Below, piece by piece: positions 1-10,076 of a DNA stretch of 64,000 nt. Positions within the stretch are counted from its first letter, which is position 1; the number at the start of each line of letters is the position of its first letter. The notes under the pieces were generated by a model. That model worked only from the letters and a program-made list of their open reading frames with translations. It searched no databases and was not told the origin of the DNA. The position numbers and the translations under genes are program-made. The stretch covers positions 496,001 to 560,000 of the forward strand of contig NZ_CP099960.1 of assembly GCF_024137865.1 (NCBI RefSeq). Direction: 5' to 3'. This stretch comes from Moraxella sp. FZFQ2102. Its GTDB lineage: Bacteria > Pseudomonadota > Gammaproteobacteria > Pseudomonadales > Moraxellaceae.

Positions 1-264
1 TCGCCTTGTGACATGAATCACATCAGGCTGTGCGATGATCTGAGCCGCCCAAGTATGCAGCCATCCATCGTCGCTCGCCTGCCAAAGCGGGGTGAGCAAG
101 GTGTCGGCTTGGGCGGATAATTGCTGATCATAAAATGCTGCGCCACTTGCCTGTGTATCACTGGCAGCTTGATTGAGCAGTAGCGCCGTCATCATACTGA
201 TGAATAACAACGCAACCAGTACGACAAGCAGCACAAAGCCCTGCTGTGATTGAGCCTTTATCAT
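1..264 (-). CDS. pilX: PilX-like minor pilin, 3' part cut by window edge
   Basis: Translating the reverse strand from ATG at 264 gives an open frame that runs off the start of the window (88 codons visible). It begins with a short basic leader, then QQGFVLLVVLVALLF, a type III (prepilin peptidase) signal with cleavage expected after Gly9. The mature N-terminus lacks the usual Glu5, as in PilX/GspK-type pilins. The ATG overlaps the stop of the upstream pilW (ATGA), so the two are translationally coupled. Inferred role: a minor pilin of the type IV pilus initiation complex. The PilX name rests on gene order (V, W, X) and the leader; the C-terminal part is not visible. Confidence 0.75.
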   Translation of the reverse strand, partial: MIKAQSQQGFVLLVVLVALLFISMMTALLLNQAASDTQASGAAFYDQQLSAQADTLLTPLWQASDDGWLHTWAAQIIAQPDVIHVTRR

Positions 265-1238
265 GGCGCGCCTACCTGCCTTATGCTTAGATCTGCAACA
301 TTGTCAAATCGCACATCACTGATAAATACCCTGCGCATCACGCCATCATCGAAGGTCAGCTCTTGCCCCATGATATTGATGGTATCACTTGCTGGCTGTT
401 CATCAGCAAAAGGTGCGCGCACCAATACCGCAAGCTTAGCACCGATGATCGGCAGCGGCTGTGTTAAGGCTTGATAAGCATCGATCGGCATCAGCCGAAG
501 CATGTCGCGATCTTGCACCAAAAGCCGCACCCACAAGCCTTCGACATCGCTTAATAACACCGCGCCATTTTCATGAAAGCCCTTGATCTGATAAGGTTTG
601 GATGCGCCATCGCGTGATGATACTTCGCGATCGATGATGGCATTGGTAAACGCAGCACCAAGCCCGCGGCGATCCCGTGTGCCATCGCGCGCGATCTCAT
701 CGGTGATATAATGTGTGGCATCACAGCGCAGCGCCATCTTGCCATCACCATCTGAGCCGATAAAATATCGCTCAATCACCACTTGCCCATCGACATCCGC
801 CATCTTGCCATCGCTTAGGCGCACGCGTCTTGGCCCAAGTGCCATCTCCCCTTCACAATCCCATAGATCCATCGGCGCGATATAACGAATTGTCAGCTGA
901 TCAGCTTGATGTACCGCTTGAGTGGGTACTGGCATCGTACGCGTCACCATGTCATCAGCGATGGATGCAGGCAAAACCTGCGCAGGAGATAAGATCAGTG
1001 CCTGAGTGCCAGATAAATCATTCAGTCCCAATCCTGCACGCTGCATAGACACTGCAATATCATTCACCACCGCACTTTGGGTATCGATCATCACTGCGGT
1101 GTTTTCGGCGGCGTTCATCGCCTTGATGCCACTGCCATACAGCATGACTGTCATCAGCACCACCATCGCTCCGATGGCCAAAGCGATACTCAGCTCAATC
1201 AGACTAAATCCGCCCTGCGCACGCATCTGACTACTCAT
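261..1238 (-). CDS. pilW: Type IV pilus minor pilin PilW
   Basis: 325 residues from ATG at 1238. Residues 9-28 hold a class a prepilin leader, GGFSLIELSIALAIGAM, with cleavage after Gly10 and the conserved Glu5 of the mature protein; the rest of the hydrophobic helix follows. The long globular part (about 300 residues) matches PilW-size pilins. An alternative upstream start at 1259 would lengthen the leader by seven residues, but the start at 1238 gives a normal short leader and an 8-bp overlap with pilV. It lies in an overlapping series comF-pilV-pilW-pilX, which argues for one transcript. Expected role: inner membrane, priming of pilus assembly with PilV and PilX. Confidence 0.85.
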   Translation of the reverse strand: MSSQMRAQGGFSLIELSIALAIGAMVVLMTVMLYGSGIKAMNAAENTAVMIDTQSAVVNDIAVSMQRAGLGLNDLSGTQALILSPAQVLPASIADDMVTRTMPVPTQAVHQADQLTIRYIAPMDLWDCEGEMALGPRRVRLSDGKMADVDGQVVIERYFIGSDGDGKMALRCDATHYITDEIARDGTRDRRGLGAAFTNAIIDREVSSRDGASKPYQIKGFHENGAVLLSDVEGLWVRLLVQDRDMLRLMPIDAYQALTQPLPIIGAKLAVLVRAPFADEQPASDTINIMGQELTFDDGVMRRVFISDVRFDNVADLSIRQVGAP

Positions 1239-1773
1239 CCCAACCCCGCACCAGTACACAACCGCTCGACTGATATCGGCTCACGCTTTGTAACATGGTG
1301 CATTGATCAATCGGCACAACGCCTGATGCACCCCAGTACACCACCCAGCACTCTGCCGACTGACACGCTGCACTACTGATGATGATCCCTTGTGCGCTTG
1401 CAAGCTGCGCTGTCTGGATTGCTTGTGCTTCACCATAGCGTGATGGACTGCAACCTGATCGGCAATCGATGTGGATCGCATGACTGACTTTATAATAGCT
1501 GTCTATCGCCTGATCACCTTGGGCGCGCGCTGCCAACTGCGCAAGTGTACGCCGATAGCTTGTGCGCATTTGCCGATCAAATCCACGCAGCAGCCTGTGA
1601 TCATTATGGATCAGCTGTAGTGCATAGCCAAGCTTATCAGCACTGACCGTGTTTACACTACTACGCGCAAGCATGCCCAAAAATCCCATCATCACCACCG
1701 CCAAAATCACGAGTGCGACCAGTACTTCTAATAGCCCAAAGCCTTGCTCTTCTTGTCCACCCAAATACTTCAT
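1231..1773 (-). CDS. pilV: Type IV pilus modification/minor pilin PilV
   Basis: 180 residues from ATG at 1773; this start overlaps the comF stop by 4 nt (ATGA) and puts the prepilin site (EEQGFGLLEVLVALVILAV) 11 residues from the N-terminus. An upstream start at 1815 would give an atypically long leader. Glu5 of the mature pilin is present. The C-terminal half contains several Cys residues (for example SAACQSAECWVVYW) that could form disulfides, as is usual in PilV. It belongs to the minor pilin set with the following pilW and pilX, thought to form the tip or priming complex of type IV pili. Family assignment is by leader, length and gene order. Confidence 0.85.
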   Translation of the reverse strand: MKYLGGQEEQGFGLLEVLVALVILAVVMMGFLGMLARSSVNTVSADKLGYALQLIHNDHRLLRGFDRQMRTSYRRTLAQLAARAQGDQAIDSYYKVSHAIHIDCRSGCSPSRYGEAQAIQTAQLASAQGIIISSAACQSAECWVVYWGASGVVPIDQCTMLQSVSRYQSSGCVLVRGWDE

Positions 1774-2543
1774 CGTGTATGCAACCCAAACTCTGCCGTG
1801 CCATGCGCAAGGCAAATGCCAAGTAGTCGCACTTGTGGCTGTACGCCTTTGATCAGTTCTGCCATCGCTGCAAGCGTTGCGCCGGTCGTCACCACATCAT
1901 CAAAGATAATCACCTGCCGCGTCGGTACAGGTGCAGCCAAATAAAAATCCGCGCTCGGGTTCTGCAAGCGCGCTTGCCGATCCAGTCCGCGCTGATGCCG
2001 CTCGCCATCTTGTCTAAGCACTCCTTGCCACAGCGGAATACCCCAATGCACCGCCAGATACTTTGCCAAAATCAGCACAGGGTTAAAGCCGCGTTCGCGC
2101 ATTCGGCTCATCGTCGTCGGTACAGGCACGATCACGGTATTATCCGCTGTGCAGTGCAGCGGCTTGGGCAAAGTGCGTATCAAAGCAACCAATGCCACCA
2201 GTGCATCAATTCTCTCATGGTCTTTAAACTGAGTAATCAGTGCATTCATCGGATGTTGATAATAACTGAGTGCAAAGATGCGCAATGCGCCGCCCGCTTC
2301 ATTCAAAGCCACACTCACAGGCGGCAGCTGTGTCGGTATGGATGCTTGACACGCTTGGCAAATTAGCCCACGCACACTCAGCGACTGATGACACAATACA
2401 CATGCACGCCGCCAAGCCGCCATCATCACCGCCAGCTGATACGGCGCAAAATAAATCCGCTTGGGCAAAATCGCCCCAGCGGATTGATGCGGATGAGCCG
2501 TGCGAGCGGATGGATGCGTCTTTTTGACAAAATATGGCATCAT
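1770..2543 (-). CDS. comF: ComF family phosphoribosyltransferase-like protein
   Basis: 257 residues. A four-Cys zinc-binding knuckle (CVLC at 48-51, CQAC at 62-65) precedes a phosphoribosyltransferase domain whose PRPP loop is visible as VIIFDDVVTTGATLAAM near residues 210-226. Both are hallmarks of ComF/GntX proteins, which act inside the cell in natural transformation or DNA utilisation. The gene overlaps pilV by 4 nt, so a competence gene is coupled to minor pilins of the DNA-uptake pilus. The first 39 residues before the double Met at 40-41 are not conserved-looking, so the real start may be at 2426 or 2423. Confidence 0.85.
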   Translation of the reverse strand: MMPYFVKKTHPSARTAHPHQSAGAILPKRIYFAPYQLAVMMAAWRRACVLCHQSLSVRGLICQACQASIPTQLPPVSVALNEAGGALRIFALSYYQHPMNALITQFKDHERIDALVALVALIRTLPKPLHCTADNTVIVPVPTTMSRMRERGFNPVLILAKYLAVHWGIPLWQGVLRQDGERHQRGLDRQARLQNPSADFYLAAPVPTRQVIIFDDVVTTGATLAAMAELIKGVQPQVRLLGICLAHGTAEFGLHTR

Positions 2544-2556
2544 CGCCCCTGATGGC

Positions 2557-3828
2557 TTATTGTAAGCTGGTCCAGTTATTCAGCATCACACCGACACCGA
2601 TGCCTGATGTCGATTCATTATAATCAATGATCGACTGACCATAGCCGTGGAATAGCTGCACATAACCACTGATGCCGCGACCGATCGGATGAATATAGTC
2701 TAGCTGAAGCGCGCCTTTGTTGGTCGATGGATTATAACGACCTGTGCCTGACAAGTTACCGCCATTTTCTAGCTGATATAAGAACTTGATATCGCCATAG
2801 CCATAATAATCGGTGATATCTGGGTTATCATCATCGGCGGCTTTTTCGTTATTGATACGCGACCATAGACGCGGAATGACGGTCAATTTGCCCCACTCTG
2901 CCCCTGCCATCATATAAGCACGGTTCCATGAGCGCGACATATCACCTTCTTCACCATTAGAATGATGCACAAGACCTGCACCAAGCATACGCAAGCGACC
3001 ACCAAATGGCAAATCCGCTGTCACAGGCTGAGTGACGAAAACCTCTGGCTGATAGTCATGCGCGCGAAATGGGCGTGAATAATCCGAATTATACACCTGC
3101 CAATGCGACTGCTGCGTATAACCAAACCACAAATCCGCATCCGTGCCCAAAAGATTCTCAGCAGCTTTGGTTTTCACCGACAGCTGGAATTTCATCTCAG
3201 GGATCTGCATTTCATTTTGGCTAAAGTCCACACGAGCGCGGCTTGGCGTCTCTGGATGGCGGTTCGGACTTGCATTAAAATACAGTGGCAGCACATACAT
3301 CGCGTTGTGTGGACGCGCTGTCCATAGACCTGTGTTATTCTTATCAAGGTCATAAGCAACACTAAGTGGCGTGTAGCGTTCTGCTTGCGCGCGCAGCATA
3401 TCGATGTCCACAGGCTGACCGCTTGGTGGCATGTCGGCAAGCTCTTCTTCGGTAGCATAGACCAGTTTCAGATCGCCTTTAAGCGCGCTTTTGACGGTGT
3501 CTGCCAGTTTTACTTGGCGTTTTTGACCGACCAAGCTTGGGACATTGCCCTGCGCCAAAGAATCAAAACACGCCAATCGACTGGCATCGCTGATGATCGC
3601 TGCACATTCCAAGAACAAATCTGCGCCCAGTGAGTCCGCTGTCGTTACCGAATCGACCACCACGCCATCACCAACATTCGGAATAGTTTGAGCGATCGGC
3701 GTGACTGTTTGACTGACTTGTAGTGTAGGCTCAGCATTGTCTTGTGCCGCCTGCGCAGGGCTTAGCAGTGATAAGCTTGCCAATGTACCAAGCCCAAAAA
3801 TCACAGGAGTTTTGAAGTTTGTTTGCAT
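2557..3828 (-). CDS. pldA: Outer membrane phospholipase A1 (OMPLA)
   Basis: 423 residues. An N-terminal signal peptide ends near SPAQAAQ. The C-terminal two thirds is an OMPLA beta-barrel: it contains the catalytic HHSNGEEGDMSRSWNRAY segment (His and Ser of the catalytic dyad in HxSNG, then the SRSWNR calcium-site strand) and the closing YVQLFHGYGQSIIDYN strand. The enzyme hydrolyses outer membrane phospholipids and is normally controlled by Ca2+-dependent dimerisation. About 130 residues precede the barrel, including a short C..C pair (ECAA and LACF), an extension longer than in E. coli PldA but common in Acinetobacter-like relatives. Transcribed alone or with the neighbouring minus-strand genes. 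Confidence 0.9.
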   Translation of the reverse strand: MQTNFKTPVIFGLGTLASLSLLSPAQAAQDNAEPTLQVSQTVTPIAQTIPNVGDGVVVDSVTTADSLGADLFLECAAIISDASRLACFDSLAQGNVPSLVGQKRQVKLADTVKSALKGDLKLVYATEEELADMPPSGQPVDIDMLRAQAERYTPLSVAYDLDKNNTGLWTARPHNAMYVLPLYFNASPNRHPETPSRARVDFSQNEMQIPEMKFQLSVKTKAAENLLGTDADLWFGYTQQSHWQVYNSDYSRPFRAHDYQPEVFVTQPVTADLPFGGRLRMLGAGLVHHSNGEEGDMSRSWNRAYMMAGAEWGKLTVIPRLWSRINNEKAADDDNPDITDYYGYGDIKFLYQLENGGNLSGTGRYNPSTNKGALQLDYIHPIGRGISGYVQLFHGYGQSIIDYNESTSGIGVGVMLNNWTSLQ

Positions 3829-3865
3829 GGGTTATCCTTGGAATGACTGTGGTCATCACCAGTGT

Positions 3866-4381
3866 TTATTGATAGATATTTGAGTTATGCTTAATATAAC
3901 CGTGCTGATGGCGACTGGCAGGATCGTGATGTGTCCAGTGCACCACACCGCCTTGTTCGGTGTATTCATATTCGCCAAAAAATGCCACTTCATCGCCTTT
4001 TTTAATCCCAGCAACGCGCGGCGCAAGATCAATATTATGCGCGATCAGTACTGTGTGGCGACTGCCGTCTAAAGTTACGATGAATTTTTGGTGGCGGCTG
4101 CCTTTATTATCATCGGCAAGCACTGCCTTGACTTTACCACAGCCAAGCACTTGCACATCTGAGCGCATCTGGTCATAGCTTTGTAAGATCAGCTGATTGT
4201 TGCAGCGCGTCGGTTGTGATTGGGCAGATTTTGATGTTTTATCCTGCTTGCCAGCATCTTTAGATTTGGCGGTTTGCACTTGCTGAGCATCTGCCTGCGC
4301 AGCGACTTGGGGCTGATTGGGCTGACAAGCGCTCAGCATCGCCATCGATGACAGCAACAAGCCTGTGATCAGTTGTTTCAT
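3866..4381 (-). CDS. DUF3465 lipoprotein
   Basis: 171 residues from ATG at 4381, chosen because it directly starts a lipoprotein signal (MKQLITGLLLSSMAMLSAC, lipobox LSAC); a start at 4402 only adds seven residues. A Gln/Ala/Lys-rich linker follows, then a compact C-terminal domain with DGSRHTVLIAHNIDLAPR, FFGEYEY and VVHWTHHDP, which I recognise as the DUF3465 family. Function is unknown; the HWTHHDP and HQHG motifs are histidine-rich and may bind a metal (inference). A clear extended -10 element lies 46 nt upstream (4427-4435), so it is probably transcribed from its own promoter. Confidence 0.75.
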   Translation of the reverse strand: MKQLITGLLLSSMAMLSACQPNQPQVAAQADAQQVQTAKSKDAGKQDKTSKSAQSQPTRCNNQLILQSYDQMRSDVQVLGCGKVKAVLADDNKGSRHQKFIVTLDGSRHTVLIAHNIDLAPRVAGIKKGDEVAFFGEYEYTEQGGVVHWTHHDPASRHQHGYIKHNSNIYQ

Positions 4382-4426
4382 TGTTTTCACCACCACAACC
4401 ACATGGAAAAATTGACAAAGTGATCA

Positions 4427-4435
4427 ATTATAGCA
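4427..4435 (-). promoter_or_regulatory. Extended -10 promoter for the DUF3465 lipoprotein
   Basis: On the minus strand this reads TGCTATAAT, a perfect extended -10, with a loose TTTGAA -35 about 17 bp upstream. It lies 46 nt ahead of the lipoprotein start. Confidence 0.6.
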
Positions 4436-4555
4436 AATTTTTGTAAAATTCAAAGGCAAATTGTAGCAAATTTACGATGAATAGCAAGAATGTTTTGTGA
4501 TTTTTACAGTTTTGTTACACGATGGCACAAACTTCGGCTTTTTATGCCGCTCATG

Positions 4556-5545
4556 CTAATCAAGCACCCCATCATGCAGCACCTTATCTGAGATGATACG
4601 CCCCCTGATCGTGCGCTGAATATAGCCTTGTTGTAATAAGTATGGCTCAATTACATCTTCAAGCGTGCCTTTATCTTCTGCCATCGCCGCTGCCAAGGCT
4701 TCCACGCCTGCAGGCCCGCCGTGGAATCGCTCTTGTAATGCGGACAAATAGCGACGATCCAACTGATCAAGCCCTTGCTTGTCCACTGCAAGCATATCCA
4801 GTGCTGATGCTGCTAGGCTTTGGGTAACGATGCCATCACCTTTGACTTCGGCATAATCACGCACACGACGAAGCAGACGATTGGCGATACGCGGCGTACC
4901 ACGACTGCGACGCGCCACTTCTACCGCGCCATCATGCTCCATCGCCACGCCCATCAGCCGCGCCGAACGCTTGACGATGGTGGTCAGATCATTGACATGA
5001 TAAAACTCAAGCCGCTGCACAATGCCAAAGCGATCCCGCAGCGGTGAAGTCAAAAGCCCTGCACGCGTCGTCGCTGCCACTAGGGTAAATGGTGGTAGAT
5101 CAAGCTTGATCGAGCGCGCTGCCGGCCCTTCACCGATCATAATATCAAGCTGAAAATCTTCCATCGCAGGGTAAAGAATCTCTTCGATCGCAGGGCTAAG
5201 TCTGTGAATCTCATCAATAAATAGCACATCACCTGCTTCAAGATTGGTCAGCATCGCCGCCAAATCGCCCGCCCGCTCAAGCACAGGCCCTGAAGTGGAG
5301 CGCAGATTGCCACCCATCTCGCGCGCGATGATGTTAGCAAGTGTCGTCTTACCAAGCCCTGGTGGCCCAAAAATCAAGGTGTGATCCAGCGCTTCACCGC
5401 GCGCCTTTGCTGCAGGAATGAACACTTCCATCTGCTCGCGCACCTTAGGCTGACCGATATAATCCGCCAAAGACACAGGGCGAATGGCGCGATCAGTGGC
5501 GTCTTCTTTTTTGGGAATGGGATCTATCAGGCGATTATCAGACAT
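4556..5545 (-). CDS. ruvB: Holliday junction branch migration ATPase RuvB
   Basis: 329 residues, the usual RuvB length. Visible motifs in order: Walker [12 protein letters not shown] near residue 60, Walker [13 protein letters not shown], sensor 1 [20 protein letters not shown], arginine finger region, and the C-terminal winged-helix segment ending in QRTIRGR. RuvB is the hexameric motor that, with RuvA, drives branch migration at Holliday junctions for RuvC cleavage in recombination repair. ruvA and ruvC are not next to it here. A TGCTAAAAT element at 5582-5590 (minus strand) is a likely promoter. Confidence 0.97.
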   Translation of the reverse strand: MSDNRLIDPIPKKEDATDRAIRPVSLADYIGQPKVREQMEVFIPAAKARGEALDHTLIFGPPGLGKTTLANIIAREMGGNLRSTSGPVLERAGDLAAMLTNLEAGDVLFIDEIHRLSPAIEEILYPAMEDFQLDIMIGEGPAARSIKLDLPPFTLVAATTRAGLLTSPLRDRFGIVQRLEFYHVNDLTTIVKRSARLMGVAMEHDGAVEVARRSRGTPRIANRLLRRVRDYAEVKGDGIVTQSLAASALDMLAVDKQGLDQLDRRYLSALQERFHGGPAGVEALAAAMAEDKGTLEDVIEPYLLQQGYIQRTIRGRIISDKVLHDGVLD

Positions 5546-5581
5546 AGGCTCATCATGAAAATTACGACAAAATTGCTTGGT

Positions 5582-5590
5582 ATTTTAGCA
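5582..5590 (-). promoter_or_regulatory. Extended -10 promoter for ruvB
   Basis: The minus strand reads TGCTAAAAT 37 nt upstream of the ruvB start, matching the extended -10 form seen at several other genes of the window. Confidence 0.5.
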
Positions 5591-5810
5591 TATTCTTGGT
5601 GTGCCTGCCGATTTGTTTGCACAAGATTTGCCTAAGATTGACAAATTTTGCCCAAGATTTGCTAAGCGGACGATATGTTTACAAAAGTAGTTAGTTTTTC
5701 CACAGTGTTACAAAAACAAGGGAAAATCTACAATACACATACATACATTGTGGGATTTTTTTGGGCAAAAACAGTATCATAAGCAGGTGCCAATTTCGCA
5801 GTGATGATTT

Positions 5811-6305
5811 ATGATGAAATTTCGAGCTTTAGGATTGACTGATGCACCTTTTGCCCATGTGCAAGCCTTGCCATTGGGCGTATCACAGACGCGTTTTCGC
5901 GTGTCGGTGCTCATTTGTCTATTGCTGATCGGATTATCATTATCACACGCAGCCGATGCCACGACAGGTTCACAAGCACGCTATCAACGCGTGACCGCCA
6001 TCACCCCAACCAATCAAGACATCTATCTGACCGTCAGCCAATACGAAATCGCGCTAGTGCAAGTGCTGTCTGAGATCTGCCCACCTGTGCTGAACGAGCG
6101 TCAGCGTCTGCGCTTCGATAAAGCCTATAATCGCCAATTGCGCGAGTTCATGCCACGCGCGACCAATCCCCAACAAAGCTTGCGCTTATTATCAGGTCGC
6201 CGCGATTATCGTGCGGTATTGCACAATGTCCGCTCGTGGACGGCAAGCTACCCTGCTAGCGAAAACCGCGCCTTGTGCCGTGAATTTGCTGAGATGTCTG
6301 TTTAA
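5811..6305 (+). CDS. Small exported or membrane-anchored protein of unknown function
   Basis: 164 residues, family not recognised. A hydrophobic stretch at about residues 29-46 (VSVLICLLLIGLSLSHA) followed by ADA looks like a signal peptide or anchor, so the mature part (about 115 residues) should be periplasmic. This mature part is basic, with two Cys (EICPP and ALCREF) that could form one disulfide. The 28 residues ahead of the hydrophobic segment are unusual for a signal peptide, and the start could be later. It lies upstream of hemB on the same strand, but hemB has its own promoter. Confidence 0.6.
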   Translation: MMKFRALGLTDAPFAHVQALPLGVSQTRFRVSVLICLLLIGLSLSHAADATTGSQARYQRVTAITPTNQDIYLTVSQYEIALVQVLSEICPPVLNERQRLRFDKAYNRQLREFMPRATNPQQSLRLLSGRRDYRAVLHNVRSWTASYPASENRALCREFAEMSV

Positions 6306-6360
6306 TCTGTTTAATTTTTCTAAATAAATTGCCTGATTTTGTGCGATTGATCATATCTGA

Positions 6361-7422
<1,062 letters not shown>

Positions 7423-7443
7423 TGATTTGATAAGCTATTTGAT

Positions 7444-7474
7444 ATGCCAAATAAGCCAAACCGATATTTGGCAT
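7444..7474 (+). terminator. Hairpin after hemB
   Basis: Inverted repeat ATGCCAAATA / TATTTGGCAT (10-bp arms, 11-nt loop) 21 nt after the hemB stop. A T-run follows only about 13 nt later, so terminator function is likely but not certain. Confidence 0.5.
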
Positions 7475-7616
7475 CGTACCTACATTTTTTTATGCAAAAT
7501 AGCGTTTAAGCACGCCAAAATCATGTTAAAATAGCAAAATCATTATACAATTTATTTCAACCAAATTATCTCAACCTAAGTTTGCCAAGCAAACACAACA
7601 AAAGACGGATTTTATT

Positions 7617-9929
7617 ATGACCATCGAAAACGATACCGCGATCACCGACGCGCAGCTGCAAAAACAGCAGTTCGAGCAAGCCGCCCTACATTACCATGAG
7701 CATCCACGCCCAGGTAAAATCTCTGTCACCCCAACCAAGCAAATCGCCAACCAACGCGACCTTGCCCTAGCGTATTCACCAGGTGTGGCAGTACCATGTC
7801 TTGAAATCGAAAAAGACCCAAAACTTGCTGCCAAATACACCGCACGCAACAACCTGGTCGGCGTCATCACCAACGGTACTGCGGTACTTGGCTTGGGCAA
7901 TATCGGTGCTTTGGCATCTAAGCCTGTGATGGAAGGCAAAGGTGTATTGTTCAAAAAATTCGCAGGCATCGATGTATTTGACATCGAAATCAACCAAAAC
8001 GATCCTGATAAATTCATCGAAGCGGTAGCAAGCCTTGAGCCGACTTTTGGCGGTATCAACCTAGAAGATATCAAAGCGCCAGAATGCTTCAAGATCGAGC
8101 GTGAACTGCGCGAGCGCATGAACATTCCTGTGTTCCACGACGATCAGCACGGCACTGCAATCATCGCCGCCGCCGCCCTATTGAACGCCCTGAAAATCGT
8201 CAATAAAAACATCGCCGACATCAAAGTCGTCTGTTCAGGCGCAGGCGCAGCAGCTATCAGCTGCCTTGAGCTGATCATCGCGCTTGGCGTTACTCGCTCA
8301 AACATCTATGTACTAGACTCTCGCGGTGTCGTCACCACTCGCCGTGAAAATCTGGACGAATCAAAACAACGCTTCGCTCAAGATACCGACGCAACCACCC
8401 TTGATGAAGTCATCGGTGATGCAGACTTCTTCTTGGGTCTGTCAGGCCCTGGTGTGCTGACCCAAGACATGGTCAAGCGCATGGCAAAAGATCCGATTAT
8501 CTTTGCCCTAGCCAACCCAACCCCTGAGATCATGCCAGAGCTTGCTCATGCCGCTCGCTCAGATGTCATCATGGCAACAGGTCGCTCTGACTATCCAAAC
8601 CAAGTGAACAACGCGCTGTGCTTCCCATACATCTTCCGCGGTGCATTGGATGTGGGTGCAACCATCGTCAATGAAGAGATGAAAATCGCGTGTGTCCATG
8701 CCATCGCAGCAATGGCACACACTGAAGTGTCAGTCTCAGAGACCGAAAAGAGCAAAAACGCAGGCGCAAGCTTTGGTCGTGATTACCTAATCCCTGGCCC
8801 ACTTGAGCCAAATTTGATCCTTGAAATCGCGCCAGCAGTAGCAAAAGCTGCGATGGATTCGGGTGTTGCGACATTGCCAATCGAAGACTTTGATGCTTAT
8901 CGTCAAAAGCTGTCTGAGTTTGTCTATAACTCAGCCTTGGCAATGAAACCTGTCTTCACCCAAGCCAAACGCGATCCAAAACGCATCGTCTATGCTGAAG
9001 GTGAAGATCCAAATGTCCTGCGCGCTGTACAGGTCGTCGTCGATGAAAACATGGCTAAGCCAATCTTGGTCGGTCGCCCCGATGTCATCCAAGCACAGAT
9101 CGATACGCTGGGTCTGCGTCTGACACTTGGCGAGAATATCGAAGTCGTGGATCTGAACAACAATCCAAAACACGAAGAATATTGCCAACATTACCTAAAA
9201 AACAACCAACGCCTAGGCATCTCAGAAGAGCTGGCGCGCCGTGATATGCGCCGTAAGAGCTCGCTACTGAGCGCAATGATGGTCGAAATGGGCGATGCTG
9301 ATGGTATGCTGTGTGGTACTTTCGGTTATTATGATCTGCATCTGAACTACATCCGCCGCGTCATCGGTAAGCGTGAAGGTGTGAGCGACTACTACGCCAT
9401 GAGCGGTGTCATCATGCAAAACCGCACGCTCTTCATCGCCGATCCGTACATCCACGAAGATCCAACCGCTGAACAGCTGGCTGAGATGACCGTACTTGCC
9501 GCCGAAAGCGTACGCAGCTTTGGTGTAGAGCCACGCGTCGCCCTGCTGTCGCACTCTGACTTTGGCACTTCTAGCAAAGAATCGGCAGTGAAAATGCGCC
9601 GCGTCTATGAGCTATTGACCAAGATGAATGTGGACTTTGAATTTGATGGTGAAATGCATGGCGATACCGCGCTGGATGCTCGCCTACGCGAAGAAAATCA
9701 CCCATTCAGCACACTAAACGGCTCAGCGAACCTGCTGATCATGCCGACACTAGACGCTGCCAACATTGCCTTTAACCTAATCAAGGCAGCCACAGGTTCA
9801 GCAGCCATCGGCCCTGTCCTGCTTGGTGCAGATAAGCCTGTACATATCCTAGTGCCATCATCGACAGCGCGCCGCATTGTCAATATGACTGCCGTTGCCG
9901 TCACCGATGCACAAAAAGCAGCGCAATAA
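7617..9929 (+). CDS. maeB: NADP-dependent malic enzyme with phosphotransacetylase-like domain
   Basis: 770 residues, the usual length for MaeB. The N-terminal half is a malic enzyme: [35 protein letters not shown], the metal site [11 protein letters not shown] and the nucleotide loop [15 protein letters not shown]. From about residue 430 a phosphate acetyltransferase-like domain follows ([16 protein letters not shown] through [17 protein letters not shown]), which in this family is regulatory and not known to be catalytic. Expected reaction: malate to pyruvate and CO2 with NADPH formation. A TGTTAAAAT sequence near 7524 may be the -10. A strong terminator follows. Confidence 0.95.
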   Translation: MTIENDTAITDAQLQKQQFEQAALHYHEHPRPGKISVTPTKQIANQRDLALAYSPGVAVPCLEIEKDPKLAAKYTARNNLVGVITNGTAVLGLGNIGALASKPVMEGKGVLFKKFAGIDVFDIEINQNDPDKFIEAVASLEPTFGGINLEDIKAPECFKIERELRERMNIPVFHDDQHGTAIIAAAALLNALKIVNKNIADIKVVCSGAGAAAISCLELIIALGVTRSNIYVLDSRGVVTTRRENLDESKQRFAQDTDATTLDEVIGDADFFLGLSGPGVLTQDMVKRMAKDPIIFALANPTPEIMPELAHAARSDVIMATGRSDYPNQVNNALCFPYIFRGALDVGATIVNEEMKIACVHAIAAMAHTEVSVSETEKSKNAGASFGRDYLIPGPLEPNLILEIAPAVAKAAMDSGVATLPIEDFDAYRQKLSEFVYNSALAMKPVFTQAKRDPKRIVYAEGEDPNVLRAVQVVVDENMAKPILVGRPDVIQAQIDTLGLRLTLGENIEVVDLNNNPKHEEYCQHYLKNNQRLGISEELARRDMRRKSSLLSAMMVEMGDADGMLCGTFGYYDLHLNYIRRVIGKREGVSDYYAMSGVIMQNRTLFIADPYIHEDPTAEQLAEMTVLAAESVRSFGVEPRVALLSHSDFGTSSKESAVKMRRVYELLTKMNVDFEFDGEMHGDTALDARLREENHPFSTLNGSANLLIMPTLDAANIAFNLIKAATGSAAIGPVLLGADKPVHILVPSSTARRIVNMTAVAVTDAQKAAQ

Positions 9930-9945
9930 TCCACATGCCTGCATC

Positions 9946-9974
9946 AAATGCCAGCCGAAAGGTTGGCATTTTTT
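9946..9974 (+). terminator. Rho-independent terminator after maeB
   Basis: AAATGCCA / TGGCATTT arms (8 bp, 10-nt loop) followed by a T-run, 17 nt after the maeB stop. Confidence 0.85.
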
Positions 9975-10076
9975 ATGCCAAATATATCTGAAACATTTGC
10001 AATTTTGCCAAATCTTGTTATAGTAAATCCAAGCTATTTTTGGACAATATTCTTTATTCCTTGGATAATTACTATA

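Noticed and set aside
7691-9934. Several long antisense open frames opposite maeB.
   Set aside because: They mirror the codon pattern of a conserved, highly expressed gene on the other strand and contain no recognisable domains.
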